Notes under the pieces: generated by a model | The model's input: the letters and a program-made list of their open reading frames with translations, nothing else | What the model was told of the DNA's origin: nothing | The model's database searches: none | In this document: positions 17,239 through 25,304 of the stretch, piece by piece | How positions within the stretch are numbered: position 1 is the first letter of the stretch | Layout: each line of letters starts with the position of its first letter | Translations under genes and position numbers: made by a program | DNA from: an uncultured Pelagibacteraceae bacterium | GTDB lineage: Bacteria > Pseudomonadota > Alphaproteobacteria > Pelagibacterales > Pelagibacteraceae | Length of the DNA stretch: 64,000 bases | Reading direction: 5' to 3' | Assembly: GCA_902613855.1 (NCBI GenBank) | Contig: CACMIX010000001.1 | Span: forward strand, 186,001 to 250,000

Positions 17239-18191
17239 TGGCCGTATTACTTATTGCAGAACATAATAATAAAGAATTAAGGCCATTTACCTTAAACGCT
17301 GCAACTGCTGCTTCCCAAATTGATGCAGAAGTTCACGCAGTTATTATTGGTCAAAATAGTGAGAGTGCTGTTAAAAAACTCTCTGAATTACCAGTGGTTA
17401 AAAAAGTAATTAGTATAGAAGCACCACATTATGAAAATTTCACAGCAGAAAACTTTGCACCAGCAATAGTTAAACTTGCAGAAAATTATTCTCATATTGT
17501 TTGTTCTGCAAACACATTTGGTAAAAACTTAATGCCAAGAATTGCTGCTCATTTAGATACTTCTCAGGTTAGTGATATTATAAAAGTCATATCACCTGAT
17601 ACTTTTCTAAGACCTATTTATGCAGGAAACGCTTTTGCAACAGTAAAAACAAATGATACCAAGAAATGTGTAACGATCAGACCTACATCTTTTGAACCAT
17701 GCGAAAGTTCTGGTGGAACTGCAACAATTGAAAAAGGAGAGGCTGGTGAAGAATTTTCTAATACAAAGTTTATTAAGAGAGAAGAAATTAAATCTGACAG
17801 ACCGGAACTAGGAACTGCAAGAATTGTTGTTTCAGGTGGTAGAGGGATGCAGAGCGGAGATAACTTTAAATTAATAACAGAAGTTGCAGATAAATTGGGA
17901 GCAGCGATTGGTGCATCAAGAGCTGCTGTAGATGCAGGTTATATTAGTAACGATCATCAAGTTGGTCAAACTGGAAAAGTTGTTGTACCAGATTTATATA
18001 TTGCGATTGGAATTTCAGGGGCGATCCAGCATTTAGCAGGAATGAAAGAGAGTAAAGTAATTGTCGCAATCAATAAAGATGGAGAGGCTCCAATATTTAG
18101 TGTTGCAGATTATGGCCTTGAAGCTGATCTATTTGAAGCACTTCCACAGTTCATGGAAGAGCTGAACAAATTAAACACTATACAAAAATAA
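17238..18191 (+). CDS. etfA: Electron transfer flavoprotein alpha subunit
   Basis: This 317-residue protein has the FAD-binding C-terminal domain with VVSGGRGMQSGDNFKL (about residue 205), GASRAAVDAGYI, QVGQTGKVV, PDLYIAIGISGAIQHLAGM and VAINKDGEAPIF, all diagnostic for ETF-alpha. It accepts electrons from the upstream dehydrogenase and hands them to ETF:ubiquinone oxidoreductase, which is encoded 24 bases downstream. Confidence 0.96.
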   Translation: MAVLLIAEHNNKELRPFTLNAATAASQIDAEVHAVIIGQNSESAVKKLSELPVVKKVISIEAPHYENFTAENFAPAIVKLAENYSHIVCSANTFGKNLMPRIAAHLDTSQVSDIIKVISPDTFLRPIYAGNAFATVKTNDTKKCVTIRPTSFEPCESSGGTATIEKGEAGEEFSNTKFIKREEIKSDRPELGTARIVVSGGRGMQSGDNFKLITEVADKLGAAIGASRAAVDAGYISNDHQVGQTGKVVVPDLYIAIGISGAIQHLAGMKESKVIVAINKDGEAPIFSVADYGLEADLFEALPQFMEELNKLNTIQK

Positions 18192-18214
18192 TCCTTACAG
18201 TTAAAAACTAGTCT

Positions 18215-19834
18215 ATGTCTAGGGAATCGATGGAATATGATGTTGTTATCATTGGTGGGGGGCCATCAGGTTTATCAACAGCAATAAAACTAAAACAATT
18301 AGATTCAAATCTAAATGTTTGCTTGCTAGAGAAAGCTTCAGAAATAGGAGCACATATTTTAAGTGGTAATGTTTTTGAGACACGTGCATTAGATGAATTA
18401 TTACCTAATTGGAGAGAACTAAATTCACCGATTAAAACTAAAGTAACAAAAGAAAAATTTTTATTTTTAGGAAAAACAAAATCATTAAGCTGGCCAACTT
18501 GGTTGCTTCCTGCAGTTCAACAAAATCATAAAAATTATATTATTAGTTTAGCAAATTTATGTAGATGGCTTGCTGAACAAGCAGAAAATTTAGGTGTAGA
18601 AATTTTTCCAGGATTTCCAGCAAGTGAAATTTTATATAACGATGATGGATCTGTAAAAGGAGTTGCTACTCAAGATATGGGTATAGATAAAGAAGGAAAT
18701 AAAAAAGATAGTTTTGAACCAGGTATTGAGCTATTGGGAAAAGTTACAGTTTTTGCGGAAGGCTGCAGAGGCCATCTTGGAAAAGAATTAATTCAAAAAT
18801 TTGAATTAAATAAAGGAAAAGATCCACAACAGTACGGGATTGGGTTTAAAGAAATTTGGGAAATTGATGAGAAAACTCACGAAGAAGGCCTAGTAATGCA
18901 CACAGCCGGATGGCCATTAGATAACAACACTTACGGCGGAAGTTTTATATATCATGCAGAAAATAAACAGGTTTTTTTAGGATATGTTATAGGTTTAGAT
19001 TATAAAAATCCTCATTTATCTCCATACGATGAATTTCAAAGATTTAAAACTCATCCAGCTATCAGGAAAATTATAGAAGGTGGAAAAAGAATTTCATATG
19101 GTGCAAGAGCTTTAATTGAAGGAGGTTTTCAAAGTTTACCTCAGATGTTTATGCCAGGAGCATTGTTAGTTGGCTGTGATGCGGGAACTTTAAATATGCC
19201 AAAAATCAAAGGCTCTCATACAGCTATGAAAAGTGGGATAATAGCTGCTGAAACTATAAATGAGCATTTAAATGATAATAAAGATTTATCTATATTTGAG
19301 CAAAAATTTAAAAATAGTTGGCTTTATAAAGAATTGTTTGAGGCAAGAAATGTCAAACCTAGTTTTAGTTGGGGATTAATATTAGGAATAATATTTACAG
19401 GTATAGATCAAATTTTATTTAGAGGAAAAATGCCTTTTACTCTTAAGCATAAGCACGCTGATCATGAGACCTTAAAACCTGCTAAAGATATGCCAAAAAT
19501 AGATTATCCAAAATATGATAATGTTTTAACTTTTGACAAAACAAGTTCAGTTTATTTAACAGGTACAAATCATGCAGATAATCAGCCAGTTCATTTAAAA
19601 CTTAAAGACCCTAATTTACCAATTAATTATACTTTAGAAAAATTTGATGAACCTGCTCAAAGATATTGTCCAGCAGGAGTTTATGAAGTTCAAAAAGAAA
19701 ATGAAATAAATAAATTTGTTATTAATTCTCAAAATTGTATTCACTGTAAAACTTGTGACATTAAAGAACCTTCACAAAATATTGTTTGGGTAACTCCTGA
19801 GGGTGGAGGTGGACCTAAATATGGCAATATGTAA
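18215..19834 (+). CDS. Electron-transferring-flavoprotein dehydrogenase (ETF:ubiquinone oxidoreductase)
   Basis: This 539-residue membrane-associated enzyme has an N-terminal FAD motif (VVIIGGGPSGLSTAIKLKQL), the segment AEGCRGHLGKEL, and a C-terminal [4Fe-4S] ferredoxin-like site with CPAGVYE and NCIHCKTCDI. It takes electrons from reduced ETF and reduces ubiquinone. It completes the chain from N-methyl oxidation to respiration encoded by the four genes 14057-19834. Length and motif order are normal for the family. Confidence 0.96.
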   Translation: MSRESMEYDVVIIGGGPSGLSTAIKLKQLDSNLNVCLLEKASEIGAHILSGNVFETRALDELLPNWRELNSPIKTKVTKEKFLFLGKTKSLSWPTWLLPAVQQNHKNYIISLANLCRWLAEQAENLGVEIFPGFPASEILYNDDGSVKGVATQDMGIDKEGNKKDSFEPGIELLGKVTVFAEGCRGHLGKELIQKFELNKGKDPQQYGIGFKEIWEIDEKTHEEGLVMHTAGWPLDNNTYGGSFIYHAENKQVFLGYVIGLDYKNPHLSPYDEFQRFKTHPAIRKIIEGGKRISYGARALIEGGFQSLPQMFMPGALLVGCDAGTLNMPKIKGSHTAMKSGIIAAETINEHLNDNKDLSIFEQKFKNSWLYKELFEARNVKPSFSWGLILGIIFTGIDQILFRGKMPFTLKHKHADHETLKPAKDMPKIDYPKYDNVLTFDKTSSVYLTGTNHADNQPVHLKLKDPNLPINYTLEKFDEPAQRYCPAGVYEVQKENEINKFVINSQNCIHCKTCDIKEPSQNIVWVTPEGGGGPKYGNM

Positions 19835-19835
19835 A

Positions 19836-20210
19836 TTAGGATAAATCTATTGCAAACTTTTTTAAAGTTTCAATTGGAACATATTTTAAAGTATTTTGAT
19901 GAGTTCTTTTCAAAAAAATAGGGCAAGCCTTTTCAGCTTCAACAGCTTTTGCATACCAACTAGCACATAAGCACCATCCATCGCCATCTTTTAACCCAGG
20001 AAATCCGAATTCTGGATGTGGTGTGATTAAATCATTACCTGCTTCTTTTAACCATTCTAAACATTCAGTTGTCACTTTTGCACAAACAGTATGTACGCCG
20101 TGATCATTTGCATCTGTATTACAACATCCATCTCTTAACCATCCAGTTAAAGGATCATTAGAGCATTCTTCTAGATCTTCACCTAGAACATTTTTTTGTT
20201 TCTCTTTCAT
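19836..20210 (-). CDS. DUF2237 family protein
   Basis: This 124-residue cysteine-rich cytosolic protein has GCCNT near residue 28, HTVCAKVTTECLEWLK, and GDGWCLCASWY followed by the C-terminal half. These conserved cysteines are typical of DUF2237, a family of unknown function. It ends 2 bases from the convergent ETF-QO stop, and its start codon directly abuts the stop of the upstream hisI gene, so it is in the hisI transcript. Confidence 0.9.
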   Translation of the reverse strand: MKEKQKNVLGEDLEECSNDPLTGWLRDGCCNTDANDHGVHTVCAKVTTECLEWLKEAGNDLITPHPEFGFPGLKDGDGWCLCASWYAKAVEAEKACPIFLKRTHQNTLKYVPIETLKKFAIDLS

Positions 20211-20678
20211 TTAAATCTTAGTTGGATTTGGTTGACCTTTATAAACTTCCTCAGGATCAAATTTTTTCTCTTCTTCTAAAAACTTCATTTCAACTTTTCG
20301 ACCATTTTCAATTGGACCTGTTGGGATAGACCTATAAAAACACGATCGATAACCAACATGGCAACTAGCTCCATCACCAATATCAACAGTTAACCAAATA
20401 GAATCTTGATCATCATCAATTCTAATTTCAGTTACCTTTTGTGTAAAACCACTAGTCTTACCTTTATGCCAAATAGCTTTTCGAGATCTACTAAAATAGT
20501 GAGCCTCTTTAGTCTCTATTGTTTTTTTTAATGCTTCAACGTTCATATAACCATGCATAAGAATATCTTTTGTTTGAGAACACATAGTAATTACAGGAAT
20601 TAGGCCATCATTATCAAATTTTGGTGATAAAAGATTTCCTTCTTCAATTTCCTGCACATTTTCTCTTTTTTTGAACAT
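20211..20678 (-). CDS. hisI: Phosphoribosyl-AMP cyclohydrolase
   Basis: This 155-residue enzyme is the third step of histidine synthesis and opens the adenine ring of phosphoribosyl-AMP. The family motifs are visible: HGYMNVEALKKTIET (about residue 41), HYFSRSRKAIWHKGKTSG, and the metal site residues in WLTVDIGDGASCHVGYRSCF. The hisE domain found fused in some bacteria is absent. It is divergent from folE and co-directional with the DUF2237 gene. Other his genes in this window (hisN-like, hisD) are scattered. Confidence 0.95.
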   Translation of the reverse strand: MFKKRENVQEIEEGNLLSPKFDNDGLIPVITMCSQTKDILMHGYMNVEALKKTIETKEAHYFSRSRKAIWHKGKTSGFTQKVTEIRIDDDQDSIWLTVDIGDGASCHVGYRSCFYRSIPTGPIENGRKVEMKFLEEEKKFDPEEVYKGQPNPTKI

Positions 20679-20754
20679 ATGTAGTGACTATTTAGCATAA
20701 ATCTCACTATATTAAATATTTTAAAATTAAGTAATTACTGTATAAAAAGGCGCT

Positions 20755-21372
20755 ATGAAATTAGTAAAAGATACAGACAATAAAATTATTGAAACAAGCG
20801 AAGTTACTGACAAAGAAGCTGAACAGGCTTTCAAAACTATTCTAACTTGGTTAGGGGAAGATCCTAACAGAGAAGGGCTTTTAGAAACTCCAAAAAGAGT
20901 AATGAAGGCATACAAAGAATATTTTGGTGGGTACAAAGTTGATCCAGATAAAATTTTAGATAAAACTTTTGGAGATGTAGATGGATATGACGACATGGTT
21001 ATTCAAAAGAATATTTCAGTTCAAAGTCATTGTGAACATCATATGGCTCCAATTATTGGAAAAGCTCATGTTGCTTATATTCCAAAAGAAAGAGTTGTAG
21101 GATTAAGTAAACTTGCAAGAGTTGTAGAAGTATTTTCAAAAAGACTACAAACCCAAGAAAGATTAACAATGCAAATAGCTAAGACTCTAATGGAGTCTTT
21201 AGATGCAAAAGGTGTAGCTGTTACAATAGACTCTACTCATCAATGTATGACTATGAGAGGAATAAAAAAAGAACAAGCAACAACTGTAACAAATTATTAC
21301 TTGGGCCAATTTAAAGAAGACCTAAGTTATCAAAATAGATATTTAAGATTTATAAGTATACCAAAAGATTAA
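20755..21372 (+). CDS. folE: GTP cyclohydrolase I
   Basis: This 205-residue protein catalyses the first step of tetrahydrofolate (or pterin) synthesis, GTP to dihydroneopterin triphosphate. Zinc-binding SHCEHHMAPIIGKAHVAYIP (about residue 90) and the active-site strands ERLTMQIAKTL and HQCMTMRG are unmistakable. It is followed after one base by a reductase gene with a GTG start. A folate supply gene fits a genome that relies on folate-based methyl oxidation. Confidence 0.97.
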   Translation: MKLVKDTDNKIIETSEVTDKEAEQAFKTILTWLGEDPNREGLLETPKRVMKAYKEYFGGYKVDPDKILDKTFGDVDGYDDMVIQKNISVQSHCEHHMAPIIGKAHVAYIPKERVVGLSKLARVVEVFSKRLQTQERLTMQIAKTLMESLDAKGVAVTIDSTHQCMTMRGIKKEQATTVTNYYLGQFKEDLSYQNRYLRFISIPKD

Positions 21373-21373
21373 A

Positions 21374-22375
21374 GTGTCTGATCAATTCAAAGCATTAATC
21401 GTAAATCAAGAAGGCGAAAATTTTACGAGAGAAGTTAAATCAATTGATAAAAGTTTCTTAAAACACGGTGATGTTACCGTTCAAGTAGATTACTCAGATT
21501 TGAATTTTAAAGATGGAATGATTCTAAAAAATGGTGGAAGATTAGTAAAAGAATTTCCTCACATTCCGGGAATAGATTTTGCAGGAAAAGTTTTAGAAAG
21601 TGAAAACCCTAAGTTTAAAGAGGGTGATGAAGTAATTTTAACAGGCTTTAGAGTAGGTGAAATTTTCTATGGTGGATATTCGCAAATAGCAAAAGTAAAT
21701 GCAGACTTTTTGGTAAAAAAACCTGACAACTTAACAACCAAGCAAGCAATGATTTTAGGAACGGCAGGCTTTACTTCATTAATGAGTACTTTTGCAATTC
21801 AGGCAAGGGAAAGTATTTTGTTAGGTGAAAAAGTTAACGATGTATTAGTAACTGGTGCTACTGGCGGAGTTGGGAGTGTAGCAATTATGGCATTAACAAA
21901 ACTAGGTTACAACGTGACTGCAGTTACAGGAAAAGATTCTAAGTCAGATTATTTAAAGTCTTTAGGTGCTAAAAACATTGTAAATAGAGCTGAATTTGAC
22001 AAGGATCCAAGACTTATAGATAAAGGATTATGGGACGGAGTAGTAGATACTGTTGGTGGAAAAATTTTAGCAAATGCAATTGTTCAAACTAAACCTAATG
22101 GAATTGTAGCAGTTTGCGGCAATGCAAATAACAACGAGTTAAATACAAGTGTCATTCCATTCATGTTAAGAGGTATTAAGCTTTGGGGTATGGACTCTGC
22201 TAATTGTAGCATTAAGAGAAGAGAATTTATTTGGGGTGAAGCTTCAAATTTAATTGATTTTGATTTGTTAGAAAAATCAATCTTAACTGTAGGTTTAGAA
22301 GAATTGTTAGAAACTTATCCAAAAATTTTAAAAGGTGAAATTTCTGGAAGAGTATTAGTGGATTTAAATAAATAA
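21374..22375 (+). CDS. acuI: YhdH/AcuI-type NADPH-dependent acryloyl-CoA reductase-like oxidoreductase
   Basis: This 333-residue medium-chain reductase starts with GTG one base after folE. It has the GroES-like domain (DYSDLNFKDGMILKNGG, HIPGIDFAGKV) and a Rossmann domain (GATGGVGSVAIMALTKLGY). This motif set is that of the YhdH/AcuI branch, which reduces toxic acryloyl-CoA to propionyl-CoA, for example after DMSP cleavage. No DMSP lyase is visible here. The function is therefore family-based and the gene symbol is tentative. It overlaps the LysR gene by one base. Confidence 0.8.
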   Translation: MSDQFKALIVNQEGENFTREVKSIDKSFLKHGDVTVQVDYSDLNFKDGMILKNGGRLVKEFPHIPGIDFAGKVLESENPKFKEGDEVILTGFRVGEIFYGGYSQIAKVNADFLVKKPDNLTTKQAMILGTAGFTSLMSTFAIQARESILLGEKVNDVLVTGATGGVGSVAIMALTKLGYNVTAVTGKDSKSDYLKSLGAKNIVNRAEFDKDPRLIDKGLWDGVVDTVGGKILANAIVQTKPNGIVAVCGNANNNELNTSVIPFMLRGIKLWGMDSANCSIKRREFIWGEASNLIDFDLLEKSILTVGLEELLETYPKILKGEISGRVLVDLNK

Positions 22376-23262
22376 TGGATTGGGATAAATTAAAAATTTT
22401 TCATGCAGTTGCTGAAGCTGGAAGCTTCACAAACGCTACTGTTAACTTAAATCTAAGTCAATCTGCTATAAGTAGACAAATACAATCTCTAGAACAAGAT
22501 TTAAAAGTTCAATTGTTTGAGAGACATGCTAGAGGACTAACTCTTACTGAAAATGGAGAATATGTTTTTAAAACTGCTCATGAAGTAATTAGTAAACTTA
22601 AAGAAGTTGAAACATCATTAGGAGATCAAAAAAATAAACCTACCGGTAAATTAACTATCACTACTGTAAGAAGTTTTGGAACTCATTGGTTAACGCCAAG
22701 AATTCAGGAATTCATGACCCTGAACCCTGAAATAGAAATAGAATTAGTTTTTGACGATAAGGAATTAGATTTAAGTACTCGACAAGCTGACATTGGAATA
22801 TTTATGAGAAGACCTAAACAGCTTAACTATATTCAAAAAAAGTTGGTTGATATTAAGTACTATATCTATGGTTCAAGTAAATATTTAGAGAAAAATGGTA
22901 TGCCAAAAACTGTAAATGATTTGAACAAACATAAATTTATTTCATTTGGAAAAGGTGCACCATCACCAGTTTACAATCCTGATTGGGCTTTAAAACTTGG
23001 AATGCATGATGGAAAAAAAAGAAAAACAGTTATGAAGGTAAATAGTGTAATGGGATTATTGCTTGCAGTAGAGTCGGGTGTGGGTTTGGCTGCTTTGCCA
23101 GAATACTTAGTAACAGGCTCTTCAAAAGTTATAAAAGTACTACCAAAATTAGAAGGACCAATTACTGAGGCACATTTCGTTTACCCACAATCCCTAAAAA
23201 ATACCGCTAGAGTTCAAGCTTTTAGGAATTTCTTATTCAGTAAGATTGGTGACTGGAAATAA
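22375..23262 (+). CDS. LysR-family transcriptional regulator
   Basis: This 295-residue regulator has an N-terminal winged HTH (FHAVAEAGSFTNATVNLNLSQSAISRQIQSLEQDL, read in parts) and a substrate-binding domain ending about residue 290. The target and inducer are unknown. It overlaps the AcuI-type gene (TAATG), unlike the classical divergent LysR layout, so it probably is autoregulated or acts elsewhere. It is one of very few clear regulators in the window. Confidence 0.93.
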   Translation: MDWDKLKIFHAVAEAGSFTNATVNLNLSQSAISRQIQSLEQDLKVQLFERHARGLTLTENGEYVFKTAHEVISKLKEVETSLGDQKNKPTGKLTITTVRSFGTHWLTPRIQEFMTLNPEIEIELVFDDKELDLSTRQADIGIFMRRPKQLNYIQKKLVDIKYYIYGSSKYLEKNGMPKTVNDLNKHKFISFGKGAPSPVYNPDWALKLGMHDGKKRKTVMKVNSVMGLLLAVESGVGLAALPEYLVTGSSKVIKVLPKLEGPITEAHFVYPQSLKNTARVQAFRNFLFSKIGDWK

Positions 23263-23343
23263 TCCTTAAAAGACAAATATTTTCCTTTAATCTCGAAAAA
23301 TCATTGAAAACTGCGACATAATATGCGATTGATAATCATTCGC

Positions 23344-23362
23344 ATTGAGAATAATTCTCATT
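23344..23362. promoter_or_regulatory. Fur-type iron box upstream of the iron ABC operon
   Basis: The 19-base sequence ATTGAGAATAATTCTCATT is almost perfectly palindromic and is preceded by another half-site run, TTGATAATCATT at 23329-23340. Together they resemble tandem Fur boxes. The ATG at 23392, with an AGGGAGA ribosome site at 23384-23390, lies 30 bases downstream. It fits iron-dependent repression of the periplasmic ferric-binding protein. Binding itself is inferred. Confidence 0.72.
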
Positions 23363-23391
23363 CGCAAATAAACAAAAACATAAAGGGAGAT

Positions 23392-24420
23392 ATGAGAAAA
23401 ATATCAATTATAGCATTAGTATTTTCTGTATTTGCATCATCTATCGCGATTGCAAATGAAGTTAATATATTTAATGCAAGACACTATAAAGCCGACGCTG
23501 AGCTTTATGGAAAGTTTACAAAAGCAACAGGAATTAAAGTAAATTTAATTAACGGTAAATCAGGTGCTTTAGAGAAAAGAATCATTAGCGAAGGTGCAGA
23601 TTCATCAGCTGACTTATACATCACGGCTGATGCTGGAAGATGTGGTGCCATGGATGCAAAAGGTCATCTTCAACGTGGCTTATCATCTGATGCTATAAGA
23701 GCTGCTGTTCCAAAAAGCTTTAGAACTAATAAATGGGTTGGGATAGCAAAAAGAGCTAGAATAATTTATTATTCACCTGAAAGAGTCACTGGTGCTGAAT
23801 TATCTGGAATGTCTTATGAAGGTCTAGCTGATCCAAAATGGAAAGGTAGATTAGTAATAAGAAAATCTAGTAATATTTATAATAAATCTCTTGTGGCTTC
23901 ATTAATTGAAAATAATGGAAAAAAAGCTACAGCTGAATGGGCAAAAGGAGTTGTTGCAAATATGGCTAGAGATTCTAAAGGAAACGATAGAGCTCAGATA
24001 ATGGCAGTAGCAGCAGGAGAAGCTGATATTGCAGTAGCTAACACTTATTATTTAGCTCTAATGTTATCTGGTAAAAAAGGTGCAGAGCAACAAGAAGCAG
24101 CTAAAAAAGTAAAAGCTTTCTTTCCTAATCAAAATGGTAGAGGAACACATATGAATGTTAGTTGTGCAGCTCTAGTAAAAGGAGCACCCAATAAAGATAA
24201 TGCAATTAAACTTGTAGAGTTTTTATTAACTCCAGAGTCTCAAGAGCACTTCACTAACAACACATTTGAGTTTCCAATGATTGAAGGTGTTTCACCAAGT
24301 CCATTAGTAGTAAATAATCTAGGATTAGATTTTCAACAAGATATGAATACTAAACTAGCTTCTTATGGAAAAAATCAAGCAGCAGCATTAGAAGTAATGA
24401 CTGCAGCAGGTTGGAAGTAA
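23392..24420 (+). CDS. fbpA: Ferric iron ABC transporter, periplasmic binding protein
   Basis: The protein has 342 residues from the ATG at 23392, chosen because it has a strong AGGGAGA site and is followed by a signal peptide (MRKISIIALVFSVFASSIAIA). The longer upstream frame runs through the Fur box. The mature protein has NIFNARHYKADAELYGKF and, further on, VGIAKRARIIYYSPERV and IAVANTYYLALML. The paired tyrosines in VANTYYL are typical iron ligands of the FbpA/FutA/AfuA family. It likely binds Fe(III) in the periplasm for the permease and ATPase encoded further on. Confidence 0.93.
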   Translation: MRKISIIALVFSVFASSIAIANEVNIFNARHYKADAELYGKFTKATGIKVNLINGKSGALEKRIISEGADSSADLYITADAGRCGAMDAKGHLQRGLSSDAIRAAVPKSFRTNKWVGIAKRARIIYYSPERVTGAELSGMSYEGLADPKWKGRLVIRKSSNIYNKSLVASLIENNGKKATAEWAKGVVANMARDSKGNDRAQIMAVAAGEADIAVANTYYLALMLSGKKGAEQQEAAKKVKAFFPNQNGRGTHMNVSCAALVKGAPNKDNAIKLVEFLLTPESQEHFTNNTFEFPMIEGVSPSPLVVNNLGLDFQQDMNTKLASYGKNQAAALEVMTAAGWK

Positions 24421-24427
24421 TAAATAA

Positions 24428-24616
24428 GTGAAAAAGAATTTATTTAGTTTTGATAAAAATAATTCTTCTGATGCGAGCGGTTCACTAGTGGGTCAGATAA
24501 CATGTGAACCATGCTCGTTAGAAGTTGAAAAAATCAAAAATAAAATAAATAATAGAAGATTATCAGATATTAAAGATCATGAGGTCATTTCAGTCCTCAC
24601 CCCCTTTAATAATTGA
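24428..24616 (+). CDS. Possible 62-residue protein, unknown
   Basis: A GTG-started frame of 62 codons lies 7 bases after fbpA. The product is polar and contains one CEPC motif (QITCEPCSLEVEKIKNKI), with no recognised family. The same DNA holds a strong potential RNA stem: CGAGC-GGTTCAC at 24474-24485 pairs with GTGAACC-(AT)-GCTCG at 24504-24517. It may be a real small gene, a structured 3-prime leader of the following peroxiredoxin, or both. Confidence 0.42.
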   Translation: MKKNLFSFDKNNSSDASGSLVGQITCEPCSLEVEKIKNKINNRRLSDIKDHEVISVLTPFNN

Positions 24617-24640
24617 CATAATTTTTCTTTTTAATGATTG

Positions 24641-24692
24641 TGCCCAATTCTAAAATCAGGATTTTTACCCTTTCCTAAATTAGTTTTGGGCA
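24641..24692 (+). other. Interrupted hairpin upstream of the peroxiredoxin gene
   Basis: TGCCCAA at 24641-24647 pairs with TTGGGCA at 24686-24692, extended by CTAA/TTAG inside a small internal loop. It lies 28 bases before the ATG of the peroxiredoxin gene, with an A-rich run after it on the plus strand. A leader or processing element is possible. No T-tail favours termination on the plus strand. Confidence 0.4.
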
Positions 24693-24719
24693 TAAAAAAA
24701 ATTTACTAAAGAGGCTGAA

Positions 24720-25265
24720 ATGATTGAAGGATTTAAAATACCAAATGTAAAATTTAAGGTCAGAGAAGGTGATACTGCTGAAAATCAAGAAACTTGTTCA
24801 ATTGGGGGAAAATGGATTGAAAAAAATACAGATGATTTTTTTAAAGGAAAGAGAGTAATCTTATTTAGCCTTCCAGGTGCTTTTACACCCACATGTTCAT
24901 CTCAACAATTACCTGGCTTTGAAAGTAACTTTACTAAGATTAAAGACTTTGGAATTGATGAAGTTTACTGCTGCTCTGTTAATGACTCTTATGTAATGAA
25001 TGAGTGGGCAAAAAAAATGGGTATTTCCAACATAAAATTAATACCAGATGGTTCAGGACTATTTACCAAATATATGGGCATGCTTATCGCAAAAGATCAT
25101 AATGGATTTGGTCAAAGAAGCTGGAGATATATGGCTGTAATTAAAGATGGGATAGTTGAAAAATGGTGGCAAGAACCAGGAATTAATAATTCAGGATCTG
25201 ATGATGATCCTTATATAGAGACCACACCTGAAAATAGTATTAAATATTTATCATCAACAAAGTAA
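24720..25265 (+). CDS. Peroxiredoxin, Prx5-like
   Basis: This 181-residue thiol peroxidase has the active-site segment LFSLPGAFTPTCSSQQLPGF, with the peroxidatic cysteine in TPTCS at about residue 60. It ends with a domain containing WRYMAVIKDGIVEKW. It reduces hydrogen peroxide and alkyl hydroperoxides in the cytosol. Genomically it sits inside the iron ABC operon, between the binding protein and the permease. That makes sense because iron uptake raises peroxide toxicity. No resolving cysteine is obvious. Confidence 0.92.
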   Translation: MIEGFKIPNVKFKVREGDTAENQETCSIGGKWIEKNTDDFFKGKRVILFSLPGAFTPTCSSQQLPGFESNFTKIKDFGIDEVYCCSVNDSYVMNEWAKKMGISNIKLIPDGSGLFTKYMGMLIAKDHNGFGQRSWRYMAVIKDGIVEKWWQEPGINNSGSDDDPYIETTPENSIKYLSSTK

Positions 25266-25304
25266 AGTTATATTAAAAAGATAATTTTATATTATAAACC
25301 CACT

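Noticed and set aside
23323-23391. Upstream extension of fbpA to 23323
   Set aside because: It would translate the Fur-type box; the ATG at 23392 has a strong ribosome site and is followed at once by a signal peptide.
24613-24641. Promoter with TTGACA at 24613 before the peroxiredoxin
   Set aside because: The spacer of 17 bases leads to GATTGT, a poor minus-ten box, so it was not listed.
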